A DNA stretch of 64,000 nt from Granulosicoccus sp964449565 (GCA_964449565.1 CAYUZB010000008.1:1-64000); one strand, 5' to 3'; shown: positions 17,200 through 26,496, counted from the stretch's first letter. Made by a program: numbers and translations. Notes: generated by a model from the sequence alone, not told the origin.

Positions 17200-17225
17200 C
17201 TCGGCGAGTCCCCTCGGCGGGTCCC
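17200..17225. repeat. GC-rich 13-bp tandem repeat at the gap edge
   Basis: Two head-to-tail 13-bp units, CTCGGCGAGTCCC (17200-17212) and CTCGGCGGGTCCC (17213-17225), differ at one base. They run directly into the N stretch, and the far side of the gap begins with a C-run. The array may continue through the gap. Confidence 0.6.
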
Positions 17226-17226
17226 C

Positions 17227-17326
17227 NNNNNNNNNNNNNNNNNNNNNNNNNNNNNNNNNNNNNNNNNNNNNNNNNNNNNNNNNNNNNNNNNNNNNNNNNN
17301 NNNNNNNNNNNNNNNNNNNNNNNNNN
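17227..17326. other. Assembly gap (100 N)
   Basis: Exactly 100 undetermined bases, the customary placeholder for a scaffold join of unknown size. The true distance and the content between the rraA-like gene and the DUF423 gene are unknown. Confidence 0.98.
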
Positions 17327-17673
17327 CCCCCCTACTGCGGATCCTCGGCTAGTAATTGCTTAAGTTGCTGCCAAGACAAATTACTGAGGCTCTGCATAGG
17401 GAGACAGCAAAGCCATGATTCATCCCATCTTTTGTTTCAGTGAGAAATCCTGACTCACCTTGCCAGGTACTGAGGGCTATTGGTGTCAATTTTGCGGCAT
17501 GCCGCGGGGGTTCCGATGTGCCCGATGCGGCAATGCAATTGGACAGGAATCCAGAATCAATCCCAGATTAAGTACCAGAGGTGATAACGGTGTAGCCACT
17601 GGGAGATGCATGCAGGCATCTGACAAACTTCGCCTCTATAAGTGAAAGCACTATGGCTGTGCTTTCTCGATGG
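17327..17673. other. Intergenic region right of the gap
   Basis: About 350 bp with no secure gene. One plus-strand frame at 17460-17645 starts with TTG and encodes CQFCGMPRGFRCARC, a zinc-ribbon-like Cys pattern, but it has no ribosome-binding site. A hairpin with 8-bp arms, GAAAGCAC (17644-17651) and GTGCTTTC (17659-17666), sits just past the DUF423 stop and may end that transcript, although a U-run is missing. Confidence 0.4.
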
Positions 17674-18057
17674 TCAAGTTGAATTTTCGTTCTCTTGTCC
17701 AAGGCACCAAGCCATATGACAAAACGATATCCAGCCGCCGATTAAGCAGAGACCTCCAATAGGAGTTACTGCACCTAATTTGTTCAGGCCAGTCAAAGCC
17801 ATCAAATACAAGCTGCCACTGAACAAAGCTATGCCTGCGGAAAATAATTTTGCGCTTCGCACACTGGCTCGGCTGGGCGTAATTATGCCGCAGGTTATCA
17901 AGGCCAGACCATGGATGAAATGGTAGAAAACTCCAGTCTCAATCCATCCCATGGCCTTTTCGCTCAACAAGGGTTTAAGTGCATGCGCACCAAATGCGCC
18001 CACAATAACGGCGAACGCGCAGAAAATCCCTCCAGTGAGCAATATCCATTTATTCAA
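17674..18057 (-). CDS. DUF423 (YgdD-type) small membrane protein
   Basis: This 127-residue inner-membrane protein has about four hydrophobic helices. The family hallmarks are FGAHALKPLL near residue 23 and a VFYHFIHGLALI segment in the second helix, followed by a Gly-rich C-terminal helix (VTPIGGLCLIGGW). DUF423/YgdD proteins are widespread in proteobacteria and have no established function. It appears to be monocistronic. Confidence 0.9.
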   Translation of the reverse strand: MNKWILLTGGIFCAFAVIVGAFGAHALKPLLSEKAMGWIETGVFYHFIHGLALITCGIITPSRASVRSAKLFSAGIALFSGSLYLMALTGLNKLGAVTPIGGLCLIGGWISFCHMAWCLGQENENST

Positions 18058-18445
18058 TTTATTTGTCGTAAGATAGCCGTAAACGGCTTATATGATAACG
18101 CTTGCAAATAGTTAAACGATTATCGGCTTGCTTGTTTTGTTCAATATTTCGAATAGGGTGCGAGTGCCTTGAACTTATCTGGTAGAAGTATCAAAATGTG
18201 CTGTCGACTAATTTTCTGATTTCTACCTGTTCCAGGCATCACGGACTCCACCCACTATCGCAATCCTGTGTCAAGTAACAGCATTATTTTTCAGCTTATG
18301 CTAATACACAATATTGGTCGAATCTTGTAACTAAACTCACTGTGCCGGTGCATTCGTAGTATCGTGGGAAAATCTATGAAAACTGCCATCTCAACTACCG
18401 GGTTATACGTTGCCCCATTCAGCGTGCTGTAAAGGTTTACATCGG
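18058..18445. other. Divergent intergenic region
   Basis: About 390 bp between the DUF423 gene and the ABC-like gene. No coding sequence, repeat or strong hairpin was recognised. It should contain the promoters of both neighbours. Confidence 0.4.
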
Positions 18446-21400
18446 ATGGAAAACGGTATATTCGCCTATATTCTCAAATACAGCAAACGCCAGCAGATAA
18501 TTCTTATTCTCCTGACGCTAGTTTCGTTTCCGTTTTATTACCTCAGTCTTGATTTACCAAAAACCATTGTAAACGAGGCAATCAGTGGCACTGAGTTCCC
18601 GATCGATATCTCCCTTGATATTGCTGGAATCACATTAAATTTTGGTGAATACGAACAGGTGCCCTACCTGTTTATTTTGTGCTTCGCATTTCTTTTACTG
18701 GTACTGATAAACAGCGGAATAAAATTAATAATTAATATCTATCGCGGTGTGATGGGTGAACGCATGCTGAGGCGTTTAAGGCTACAACTCATTGGCCGGA
18801 TCATGAAATTTCCATTAGCCCGATTTCGTAAAACAAGTCAGGGTGAACTCGTTTCGATGGTCAATCAGGAAACCGAACCCTTGGGCGGTTTTATCGGCGA
18901 GGCGATCTCCTTACCACTGTACCAGGGTGGTTTGCTGCTCACTATTTTAGTCTTCATGTTTATTCAGGACTGGAAACTGGGTTTAGCGGCAATCGCCTTG
19001 TACCCAGTTCAAGCCTGGTTGATTCCCAAATTGCAGAGGCAGGTTAATTTGCTTAATCGGCAACGAACGATACGTATACGAAATCTTGCTGAAAATCTTG
19101 GGGAAATCGTATCCGGTATCAATGAGATACATGTAAACGATAACAGTCATTTTTTCAAGGATCATTTTTCAAAGCTGCTTGGCAGAATATTCAATATTCG
19201 AGTTCAAATATATAAAAAGAAATATCTGATTAAATTTCTGAACAATGCAATCGCGCAAATAACGCCTTTTATGTTTTTTCTGATTGGCGGACTATTGGTT
19301 ATCAAAGGAGATTTGTCAGTCGGTGCTCTCGTTGCAGCCCTCGCAGCCTACAAGGATTTGTCTCCACCCTGGAAAGAGCTTCTCAGCTGGTATCAGGCGC
19401 AGGCTGATGCCAGATTGAAATTTACGATTTTAACTGAGCAATTCAGAGTTAGAGAAAGCGACACATCCGAAAATGAAATAGTTCTTCGTAAAGAACCCGA
19501 AAATTGGTTGGATACACTACCTGACTTACCCATAGTCGCGAACAATATCAGTCTTACTCGTCATGATGGAGTTCAGGAGCTCAGCAACTTTTCTTTGACA
19601 ATAAACCCTGGTGAATGGGTCAGCTTTGTAGGCGCTGGGAACAGTGGGAAAAATGGACTTGCGCATCTGTTAGCGAAACTCGTGGCCCCACATACAGGTG
19701 AATTGATCATGGCAGATCAAGATATAAGCAGTCTCTCTGAAGCTGCTGTCGGACGAGCCATCGGTTACGTTGGACACGACTCTTACCTTTTCTCGACCTC
19801 AATTCGCGAGAATATATTGCTAAGCCTCAAATATCGTCCTCATGATGCAACTATTGCTAACTATCAACGAGATGAAACGATTCATTTCGATGGTTGGGAA
19901 AAAGAGGCTCGTCTGTCAGGAAACAGTGAAATCAATCACGACACTGACTGGGTAGATTACTCGGCTGTAGGCGTATCAGACGATGCTCAGTTATCTGGCG
20001 TGGTGGGCAATATATTGCAGACAGCAGGGCTTGAAGATGAATTGGTGCGATACGCATTAACCCGAACAATTGATCCTGTTGAGTATTCCCGTATCACAGG
20101 CAGAATTATTGAAGCACGCGCCTTGTTCAAAGAGCGTTTGATAGAGAAAGGGCTTGAATCCCTCGTTGAATTTTTAGATGCCGATGCGTTCAACGAAAAC
20201 GCATCTTTGGCGGAAAATATACTTTTTGGTGTATCAAACAACGATATGTTTTCGGTCGAAGGGCTCACGGAACATCCTGTACTAAGGTCGTTGCTGGATG
20301 AGCTAGGGTTAGCTGTGCCGCTTGACGATGTTGCAGTCAGCACTGCGACAACCATGATTGAACTGTTCTCCGACTTCCCCCCCGGTCACGAATTTTTTGA
20401 ACGATACAGCTTTATCGACGGAAGTAATTTAGTACATCTAAAACGCATCATGAATTTGGTCAACAATGATACCTCTATTGATCAATTGGAAATTGATGAT
20501 AGAAAACTTATTCGATCGCTACCTTACAAAATTATCAGTGGGCGTCACAGGATTGGTAATTTAAACGAAATAGACAAAGAAAACGTACTGTTATTGCGAC
20601 GTAAATTTGCGGAGAAACTTAACGCAAGTTCTCGCAAGGAAATCGAATTTTTCTCCTCTGATAAATACATCGCATTGACCCCAATTGTAGAGAACATAAT
20701 ATTTGGACGAATTGTTTATGGACGACTGGGTGCAGAAGAAAAAGTATATCGCCTGATCGTGGAGGTTCTGCGGGAGTTGGATATGATGTCTCCAATTCTG
20801 GAGATAGGCTTGACTGCTTCTGCAGGCCTGGGAGGAAGTCTACTATCGGTCTCCCAACAACAAAAGATACTACTCGCCCGTGCTCTTATTAAAAACCCTG
20901 GCATTCTGATTATCAATGAAGGGCTCAATTCATTGGATACAGTTGAGACTGAAACTATTTTCACACGCCTTAAAAGCGAATACCCCAAGATGAGATTGAT
21001 CTGGGTTGATAGTCAGTCTAAATACGCAGATTGGTTTGACCGCTCGGTTCATCTGAATAAAGGCAAAATAGTCAGTATCGATGACAAATCCGAGGACGGT
21101 GATTCTGACAAAACGCGAGAATTGCGGCGTGATAGTACTCTTGTTCGAAAAGCCGATTCAGTCGATTTCAATGAAAAACTCACGCTTCTGAACGGCATAC
21201 CGTTATTTCGATTTCTGGACACGCCGAATTTACGATTACTTTCTGAGAACTGCGACACCTTGGATATTCCACAGGGACAACGTGTTTTTGCGCAAGGTGA
21301 TTCAGGGGATGCCTTGTACATAATTATTGATGGCAAGGCCCATATATTGATCTCCAACGGTGAGGACGAGCAAAAAGTTAGAGAATGTGGCGCCAACGAA

Positions 21401-21601
21401 TCGGTTGGAGAAATGGCACTGCTTTCGGATCAACCACGTTCTGCAACAGTAGTGGCTGCAACGGACTTGGCATTGTTACGCCTGAGGAGAGAAATATTTA
21501 TCGACCTGGTACGTTCGAACGGAGAGATTGCCTACCAAATTTTACAAGTTGTTATCAATCGTTTTCATGATATCCACAAAATTAGTAATGAACGCAAGTA
21601 A
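18446..21601 (+). CDS. ABC exporter-like protein with degenerate ATPase and C-terminal cyclic-nucleotide-binding domain
   Basis: The protein is 1051 residues from the ATG at 18446; the open frame 36 bp earlier begins with TTG. Residues 1-330 form a type-1 ABC exporter membrane domain. The nucleotide-binding domain starts near 370 but is degenerate: Walker A is GAGNSGKNG (Asn for Ser/Thr), the signature is LSVSQ, Walker B is ILIINEG (Asn for Asp), and the switch His is missing. About 300 extra residues separate Walker A from the signature and contain two further ENI-type segments (AENILFG, VENIIFG) that copy the Q-loop neighbourhood (RENILLS). Residues 912-1048 are a cNMP-binding domain (GDSGDALYIIIDG, SVGEMALLSDQPRSA). 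Transport or signalling role unknown. Confidence 0.85.
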   Translation: MENGIFAYILKYSKRQQIILILLTLVSFPFYYLSLDLPKTIVNEAISGTEFPIDISLDIAGITLNFGEYEQVPYLFILCFAFLLLVLINSGIKLIINIYRGVMGERMLRRLRLQLIGRIMKFPLARFRKTSQGELVSMVNQETEPLGGFIGEAISLPLYQGGLLLTILVFMFIQDWKLGLAAIALYPVQAWLIPKLQRQVNLLNRQRTIRIRNLAENLGEIVSGINEIHVNDNSHFFKDHFSKLLGRIFNIRVQIYKKKYLIKFLNNAIAQITPFMFFLIGGLLVIKGDLSVGALVAALAAYKDLSPPWKELLSWYQAQADARLKFTILTEQFRVRESDTSENEIVLRKEPENWLDTLPDLPIVANNISLTRHDGVQELSNFSLTINPGEWVSFVGAGNSGKNGLAHLLAKLVAPHTGELIMADQDISSLSEAAVGRAIGYVGHDSYLFSTSIRENILLSLKYRPHDATIANYQRDETIHFDGWEKEARLSGNSEINHDTDWVDYSAVGVSDDAQLSGVVGNILQTAGLEDELVRYALTRTIDPVEYSRITGRIIEARALFKERLIEKGLESLVEFLDADAFNENASLAENILFGVSNNDMFSVEGLTEHPVLRSLLDELGLAVPLDDVAVSTATTMIELFSDFPPGHEFFERYSFIDGSNLVHLKRIMNLVNNDTSIDQLEIDDRKLIRSLPYKIISGRHRIGNLNEIDKENVLLLRRKFAEKLNASSRKEIEFFSSDKYIALTPIVENIIFGRIVYGRLGAEEKVYRLIVEVLRELDMMSPILEIGLTASAGLGGSLLSVSQQQKILLARALIKNPGILIINEGLNSLDTVETETIFTRLKSEYPKMRLIWVDSQSKYADWFDRSVHLNKGKIVSIDDKSEDGDSDKTRELRRDSTLVRKADSVDFNEKLTLLNGIPLFRFLDTPNLRLLSENCDTLDIPQGQRVFAQGDSGDALYIIIDGKAHILISNGEDEQKVRECGANESVGEMALLSDQPRSATVVAATDLALLRLRREIFIDLVRSNGEIAYQILQVVINRFHDIHKISNERK

Positions 21602-21665
21602 AATTAGCGCTAATAAATTTATTTCTTGAGCAATGACAATACCCTCATACAAAGGAGTTTAGTCT

Positions 21666-22130
21666 TTGACTATCAATGACGAATACACGGTCCTGAGCAA
21701 CATTGACCTGTTTGAACATCTTGATCCAGTGGAATTAAAACGATTGATATTCGTCAGTCAACGGTATCAATTGGAATCTGGCGAATATCTATTTCGACAA
21801 GGTGATAACGCTGACAAGGTATTTGGTATTGTCGAGGGTGAGTTTTCAATTCTGCTGGAATCTGATAATCATCAGGTTGTCATTGCCCGTGAAGATCGAG
21901 GTAAATTGATCGGGGAAATGGCTGCCATATCAGGTGAAGCGCGTAGTGCATCAATTCGTGCTGAAGGTTTTTGCGAGGTTATCGGGTTTGAAAGAGAATT
22001 ATTCGTCAGTACCATTATAAATAGTCCGAAAACGGCATTGAAAATGTTAAAACTACTGTCTCAACGAATATCAAAAATCGATGAACGAGTAGCCGAACTA
22101 CTTGGTGAAAATGACGAATCTATAAAATAA
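21666..22130 (+). CDS. Stand-alone cyclic-nucleotide-binding domain protein
   Basis: This 154-residue protein consists of one CRP-type cNMP-binding domain with no DNA-binding helix-turn-helix. Core motifs are FRQGDNADKVFGIVEGEF and the phosphate-binding cassette region IGEMAAISGEARSAS, where a Glu and an Arg are placed as in cAMP-binding members. The start is TTG, strongly supported by AAAGGAG centred about 9 bp upstream. It lies 64 bp behind the ABC-like gene and resembles that protein's C-terminal domain, so it probably arose by duplication and acts with it. Confidence 0.85.
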   Translation: MTINDEYTVLSNIDLFEHLDPVELKRLIFVSQRYQLESGEYLFRQGDNADKVFGIVEGEFSILLESDNHQVVIAREDRGKLIGEMAAISGEARSASIRAEGFCEVIGFERELFVSTIINSPKTALKMLKLLSQRISKIDERVAELLGENDESIK

Positions 22131-22389
22131 ATTTCCTTTGTTCCTCTTGTAAGTTATCGAATTCATTTCTTGCTTGGCAAGATATTCTGGAATTCGACCA
22201 CTAGTAACAAAGTACGGCGGGCTGCTTGCGATAGCAGTTCTGAAACAGACAAAACGGTATTTCATCGAAAATAGCATCTATATCAATAATGATATAAAGA
22301 GATATCTTGCTGCCATTATTTGGCACATTGTAATCAAAACCTCCAATGGTTATACTTGTGTACCCTGAAAATTTGTCTGAAGATTTCCT

Positions 22390-22884
22390 ATGGATAAGAT
22401 TCGTGCGCCGATATCTTGGCTAATTGTTCTATGGTCTTGTTTCATTTTTTTGGGCTCACTGCCATACAAATTTTCCAAGCATCCGGATACCCAACATATT
22501 TTTGGCACTATCGGTGATTGGCTTGGTACCTTCCTCGGCTCCGGACTGGGAACCGCTTTCAGAGAATTCGGTGGCTACGTGGTTGGTAGTTTCGAGCTAC
22601 TAACATCATTGATACTACTGTTGCCAGCTGTGTTGTGGCTTGTATCAAAAATAAAAGGCACTCATTTCGGAAATTTACGCCGCCAATGGCATGCATATGG
22701 CGGTCTGCTGGCTTCGGCAGTCATGGCAGGAGCGGTATTCTTTCACTTGTTTTCACCGTTGGGCATTGAAGTTGTTCACAATGGTCAAGGTGATGGCGGC
22801 AGTCTCTTCAGAGCAGCTGTATCGATACTTGTTCTTGGTATTGTGTTATTTGCCATTAATCGCGGTTGGTCCAAATCGAGCTGA
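22390..22884 (+). CDS. DoxX-like small membrane protein
   Basis: This 164-residue protein has four predicted transmembrane helices: 10-27, 60-82, 103-123 and about 140-158. The loop SLPYKFSKHPDTQHIFG after the first helix and the GSFELLTSLILLLPA helix are typical of uncharacterised DoxX-like proteins in proteobacteria. No catalytic residues are evident. The gene is followed by a rho-independent terminator at 22926-22951 and appears to stand alone. Confidence 0.7.
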   Translation: MDKIRAPISWLIVLWSCFIFLGSLPYKFSKHPDTQHIFGTIGDWLGTFLGSGLGTAFREFGGYVVGSFELLTSLILLLPAVLWLVSKIKGTHFGNLRRQWHAYGGLLASAVMAGAVFFHLFSPLGIEVVHNGQGDGGSLFRAAVSILVLGIVLFAINRGWSKSS

Positions 22885-22925
22885 TAAAAATTTGCTCCGT
22901 TGGTTCAGTTCTACGCGGGCGTGAA

Positions 22926-22951
22926 GAGACGATATCTACCGTCTCCTTTTT
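22926..22951 (+). terminator. Rho-independent terminator
   Basis: A 6-bp stem, GAGACG (22926-22931) and CGTCTC (22940-22945), with an 8-nt loop is followed by CTTTTT. It lies 42 bp after the stop of the DoxX-like gene and touches the convergent TPR gene's end. Confidence 0.65.
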
Positions 22952-23552
22952 ATATTTCTTGTCCTTGACCGTGAATGACTCGATACTTATCAGGCCACAT
23001 CGGTTCAGGTAAAGCGGTACGTTCTTTTAACCACGGATGAATCTCTACCGCTTTTTGTAACATTCGCAAGGCAAGCTCAGATTTATTCTGAGAAAGCAGG
23101 ATATGATATAGACCAGACAAGGCGCCGAAATGGGCGGGCTCCAGTTCGAGTGCGACTTCCAAATCCGCCTGAGCCATTGCATAGTTTTGTCGCAGAAATC
23201 GGATAAACGCACGTTGATTGAAACCTTCCGCATAGTTCGGGGCTAAACGAATAACGTTGTCAAAGTGCGTTTCAGCTGCTTCGAAGTCATAGGCTTCACG
23301 CCGTTCAATTCCAGCGTCCAATGAAGCGCGAATCTCGGCATCTGGTGATTGGCTAAACCAGAATTGCCAAATGGCAGCCTCAGCGTCTCGACCTTCTACT
23401 TCATTGCGGGCATTAGAAAGGTTTTCAAACAGCATGGACTTATTGGCATCCGTTGCTGAAACACCAAAGCGTTCAGTGGAGGCCAGCGCTGACATTGACA
23501 CCATAACCAACAAGAAGGTAGCAATACTGGCTCGAATTTGAATTCTACTCAT
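22950..23552 (-). CDS. Secreted TPR-repeat protein
   Basis: A signal peptide (MSRIQIRASI, hydrophobic core, cleavage near ALA-S) leads into two to three tetratricopeptide repeats, for example YDFEAAETHFDNVIRLAPNY and the following LRQNYAMAQADLEVALELEP. The protein is 200 residues. The ATG at 23552 is chosen because GGGAG lies 5 bp upstream and it starts the signal peptide; the longer open frame upstream has no such features. TPRs scaffold protein contacts, here presumably in the periplasm. Partner unknown. Confidence 0.82.
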   Translation of the reverse strand: MSRIQIRASIATFLLVMVSMSALASTERFGVSATDANKSMLFENLSNARNEVEGRDAEAAIWQFWFSQSPDAEIRASLDAGIERREAYDFEAAETHFDNVIRLAPNYAEGFNQRAFIRFLRQNYAMAQADLEVALELEPAHFGALSGLYHILLSQNKSELALRMLQKAVEIHPWLKERTALPEPMWPDKYRVIHGQGQEI

Positions 23553-23721
23553 ACGGGCTCCCAAGTATTTAATTTGAGGCGACGAAATTATGGGCGTAGC
23601 ATTGCGACGCGCTCTCGATTTCTCAAAACTGGATAAATAGTACAATTTTTCAACGTCCAATGACAGCGTGTCCACCGATACGGCAAGGGCCGCACCGGAA
23701 TATCGAACGAAGGAAACTGTA

Positions 23722-24087
23722 ATGAAGCCTATAGAAGAAAGCCAACGCCTTATCGCTAACATCGATACAGACGCATTTGTCCCATTACCGAATTCAGCTG
23801 GCGAAGATATAGGGCAAACGGTACTGCAACTCAATCGGACACTGCCAAACGGTGTGGGATTTCATGCATACAGGATGGCTCCAGGCACAAGTACTGAAGC
23901 TCATGTTCACACATCCGACGAAGAATTCTTCGTATTGGAAGGTGACATCACTGATAACGATGGCACCGAATACTCGGTTGGTGATCTGGTCCTGATGCAA
24001 GCGGGTACTGAACATAGTTCGACAACCCGAAACGGTTGTACATTGATAGTGTACATACCCACTGCTGAAAAACCTTTGAAGCCCTAG
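23722..24087 (+). CDS. Small single-domain cupin protein
   Basis: This is a 121-residue cupin_2 barrel. The first metal motif is AHVHTSDEEFFVLEGD, containing two His and a Glu, and the second motif region is LMQAGTEHSS with the final His. The ATG at 23722 follows AAGGAAA at good spacing. Such cupins bind a divalent metal and act as sugar or keto-acid isomerases, dioxygenases or sensors. The neighbours give no clear hint. Confidence 0.8.
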   Translation: MKPIEESQRLIANIDTDAFVPLPNSAGEDIGQTVLQLNRTLPNGVGFHAYRMAPGTSTEAHVHTSDEEFFVLEGDITDNDGTEYSVGDLVLMQAGTEHSSTTRNGCTLIVYIPTAEKPLKP

Positions 24088-24209
24088 ATTCTCGGATATT
24101 GCTATTTGCAAGGCATGATTTACAAGATCCGATCAACGGCACCGAAAATACTCAAGCCCTGATAAGCGAGAAATTTTTTGCGGCGTCAGACGAACTTTAC
24201 AAAGAGTAA

Positions 24210-25115
24210 TTAAGCTTGCTTGTTCTTTGCCATTATGGCGCCACGTACCCCAACCACCTTGGAGGCCATTATGTGACCTGATATCAAACACTGCTCTTCG
24301 CTATGACCTTGTAGAAAAGCAGCTAAATACGCGCCATTGAAACTGTCTCCCGCTCCAGTCGTATCAGTCACTATTTTTGCCGGTTCAAATTCAGGATGCT
24401 CCGAAGCAGAGAGCTTGGGTGAAATAGGACCGTTAGAACCGCGTTTTATGGCGCATGCAGTCCAGGTTTTCGAGGCAAATCGTGAAATAACCGAATCCTC
24501 GTCCGATTCAGCAAAAAGTGTCATCTCATCATCGATAGAAGGCAGCGCAATATCAGCGATCTCCCACATGCTTGACATGACGGACTGAGCAACCTCTACG
24601 CTTTCCCACAATGCCGGCCGGTAGTTTGAATCGAATGCAATCAAGCTTTCGCCTTCACTTTTGATTAGCTTCAATTTACTTAGAAGTCTCTCTCTGACCA
24701 ATTGAGGAAGAATGGCCAGGGTTATACCGGACAGGTAGACAATTCTAGCTTGGGGCAATTCGATCTGTTTTGCCGAAAACAGCTGACGCGCTGCTGAGTC
24801 GCTTCGCCAGTATGAGAAGCTTCTTTCACCTGTCGCGTCAGTCGATACAGCGTAGATTCCGATGTTGTGATTAGGGTCGGTTTCGATAAAATCAGAGACA
24901 AGCCCTTCTTGTTCAGCGGTTTCAATAAACGATTCTGACAAGGGATCCATACCGATCCGCGTCAGATAAGCAGTTGACATCGAATCTGGCAAACAACGGG
25001 CGCAATAGATGGCTGTATTCAGAGTATCTCCTGCGTAAGAAATCGCAAAGCCAGCTTCCGGGCTACGCCGGATTTCAGCCATCGCTTCACCGATGGCGAG
25101 TAAGTCAGATGTCAT
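24210..25115 (-). CDS. kdgK: PfkB-family sugar kinase, 2-keto-3-deoxygluconate kinase-like
   Basis: The 301-residue ribokinase-fold protein starts LLAIGEAMAEIRR. The C-terminal ATP/anion-hole motif is DTTGAGDSFNGAYLA at about 250-264, with the catalytic Asp in GAGD. The N-terminal ISYAGDTLNTAIYCAR segment is typical of KDG kinases, which phosphorylate 2-keto-3-deoxy-D-gluconate for the Entner-Doudoroff route. It is monocistronic here, without an adjacent KDPG aldolase. Related ketoses remain possible substrates. Confidence 0.82.
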   Translation of the reverse strand: MTSDLLAIGEAMAEIRRSPEAGFAISYAGDTLNTAIYCARCLPDSMSTAYLTRIGMDPLSESFIETAEQEGLVSDFIETDPNHNIGIYAVSTDATGERSFSYWRSDSAARQLFSAKQIELPQARIVYLSGITLAILPQLVRERLLSKLKLIKSEGESLIAFDSNYRPALWESVEVAQSVMSSMWEIADIALPSIDDEMTLFAESDEDSVISRFASKTWTACAIKRGSNGPISPKLSASEHPEFEPAKIVTDTTGAGDSFNGAYLAAFLQGHSEEQCLISGHIMASKVVGVRGAIMAKNKQA

Positions 25116-25378
25116 CTATGGGATCTCGTACTTGCGGTTTTTGTCTATGCAGGGCAGTCAATGCCGTGTAGGGTACAGTTTAAAGGATCAAGTTGATTCA
25201 CTGTACATTCTAATCTACAAAGTGTGAATATTTTGAGGCACAGACGCTCTAACCCAGCCAGTTGTTCGCTGTGGGCAGGGCTAAAAATATGAGGACGTCG
25301 GCGCAATTCAAACGTTACGGGTCCCTGTCGCGATCAGCGAGAAAACGAGTTTCTAGCGCCTGTTACGGGTGCCGGAAA

Positions 25379-26197
25379 TCAGCTGCCCACAAAAGCATTT
25401 GTGATATCAGAGTCTGGTTCACGCAACGCCTCAATGACGCTGAAGTGATTATGCGTTCCTTCGATAACGCAGCTTATTTTGGCGTCCAACCCTTTCCACA
25501 CCATTGCCCAGAGTTCAGCCTGGCGAATGAACTCGGGACGCTCACCTCCTCCAACCCATGCGGTTGCATCAGGAAATCCGTTTGGTAAACGCAGCGCAGC
25601 GCTTTCCTTAGTTGCTTCCGTCAAATCCAGCTGAAGCGTCTCATTTAGGGCGGTATGCAACAATGGACGAAGATCATGCAGCCCACTGATCGACAAGGTA
25701 TGTCCAATGCGCTCAAAGACCTCTGCATGCAATAGACTATCGTCGCAGATCATTCGACTCACAAGATGCCCGCCCGCTGAGTGCCCTGCCAATCGAATGG
25801 GTCCCTCCACTTTAGATGCAGCTAGCGTTATTGCGGCGCTGATTTGCGCAGTCATATGATTGATACGGACTTCAGGTGCCAGCGTATAGGACGGTAGGCA
25901 TACCGCCCAACCTTTTGATCGTGCCCCGTCAGCAAGGTGAGTCCAGAAAGACTTGTCCATACGCATCCAATAACCACCGTGCACAAAGATAGCCAGACCT
26001 TTCGGTCGGCCTTCGGGCCAGACAATATCGATTCTTTCACGTGGATGGGCGCCGTAGGCAAACTCCTCTATCTTGATACCACTGGCACGATAGGCCTTGG
26101 CTTCATCCGTCCAACGCACAGGCAAGGATTCTGAGTCCGGAACATACGCCATGTTGGCGAATGCATCATCCCAATCCTGCCGATTCGGATTTTTCAT
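25379..26197 (-). CDS. Alpha/beta hydrolase, kynurenine formamidase-like
   Basis: This 272-residue serine hydrolase has the oxyanion-hole motif VHGGYWMR and nucleophile elbow LAGHSAGGHL, with Ser as nucleophile. A His near the C-terminus (GTHNHFSVIEAL) completes the triad. The HGGYW plus GHSAGG combination is typical of bacterial kynurenine formamidase-like esterases. No tryptophan-catabolic gene is adjacent, so the substrate is open. Upstream, 260 bp separate it from the divergent-side neighbour. Confidence 0.82.
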   Translation of the reverse strand: MKNPNRQDWDDAFANMAYVPDSESLPVRWTDEAKAYRASGIKIEEFAYGAHPRERIDIVWPEGRPKGLAIFVHGGYWMRMDKSFWTHLADGARSKGWAVCLPSYTLAPEVRINHMTAQISAAITLAASKVEGPIRLAGHSAGGHLVSRMICDDSLLHAEVFERIGHTLSISGLHDLRPLLHTALNETLQLDLTEATKESAALRLPNGFPDATAWVGGGERPEFIRQAELWAMVWKGLDAKISCVIEGTHNHFSVIEALREPDSDITNAFVGS

Positions 26198-26406
26198 TTG
26201 GCAAGTGGTTGCGAAGATGCAAACACAATGTGTTTCGAATGGGCTGTAACCTCAGTGAACCAGGTGTTCAAATTTATTTTCTCCAACAGTTAACCGCATA
26301 GAACTCATGCAGGCCACAGGTTTATTTTATTGGGTTTTGTCCGTCACGTTTGATCACTGTCAGCTTGTATTATATCCTGATACATGGTTTTATCAGAAGG
26401 GGGTGA

Positions 26407-26424
26407 GTGTCGATCGCTCGACAC
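26407..26424. promoter_or_regulatory. Palindromic site upstream of the SDR gene
   Basis: Perfect arms GTGTCGA and TCGACAC flank TCGC, about 70 bp upstream of the SDR start at 26497 in a 300-bp divergent intergenic region. A second, looser dyad (TGTAT, 9 bp, ATACA) lies at 26366-26384. Either could be an operator for one or both flanking genes. Confidence 0.4.
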
Positions 26425-26496
26425 AGCTGAATTTGACGTCATAAATTTCAAATTACACTAACCCCGATACCGAATCACAAGCGACGGCATCAATCC

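Noticed and set aside
22174..22368. 64-codon plus-strand frame before the DoxX-like gene
   Set aside because: Starts with TTG without a ribosome-binding site and shows no family pattern.
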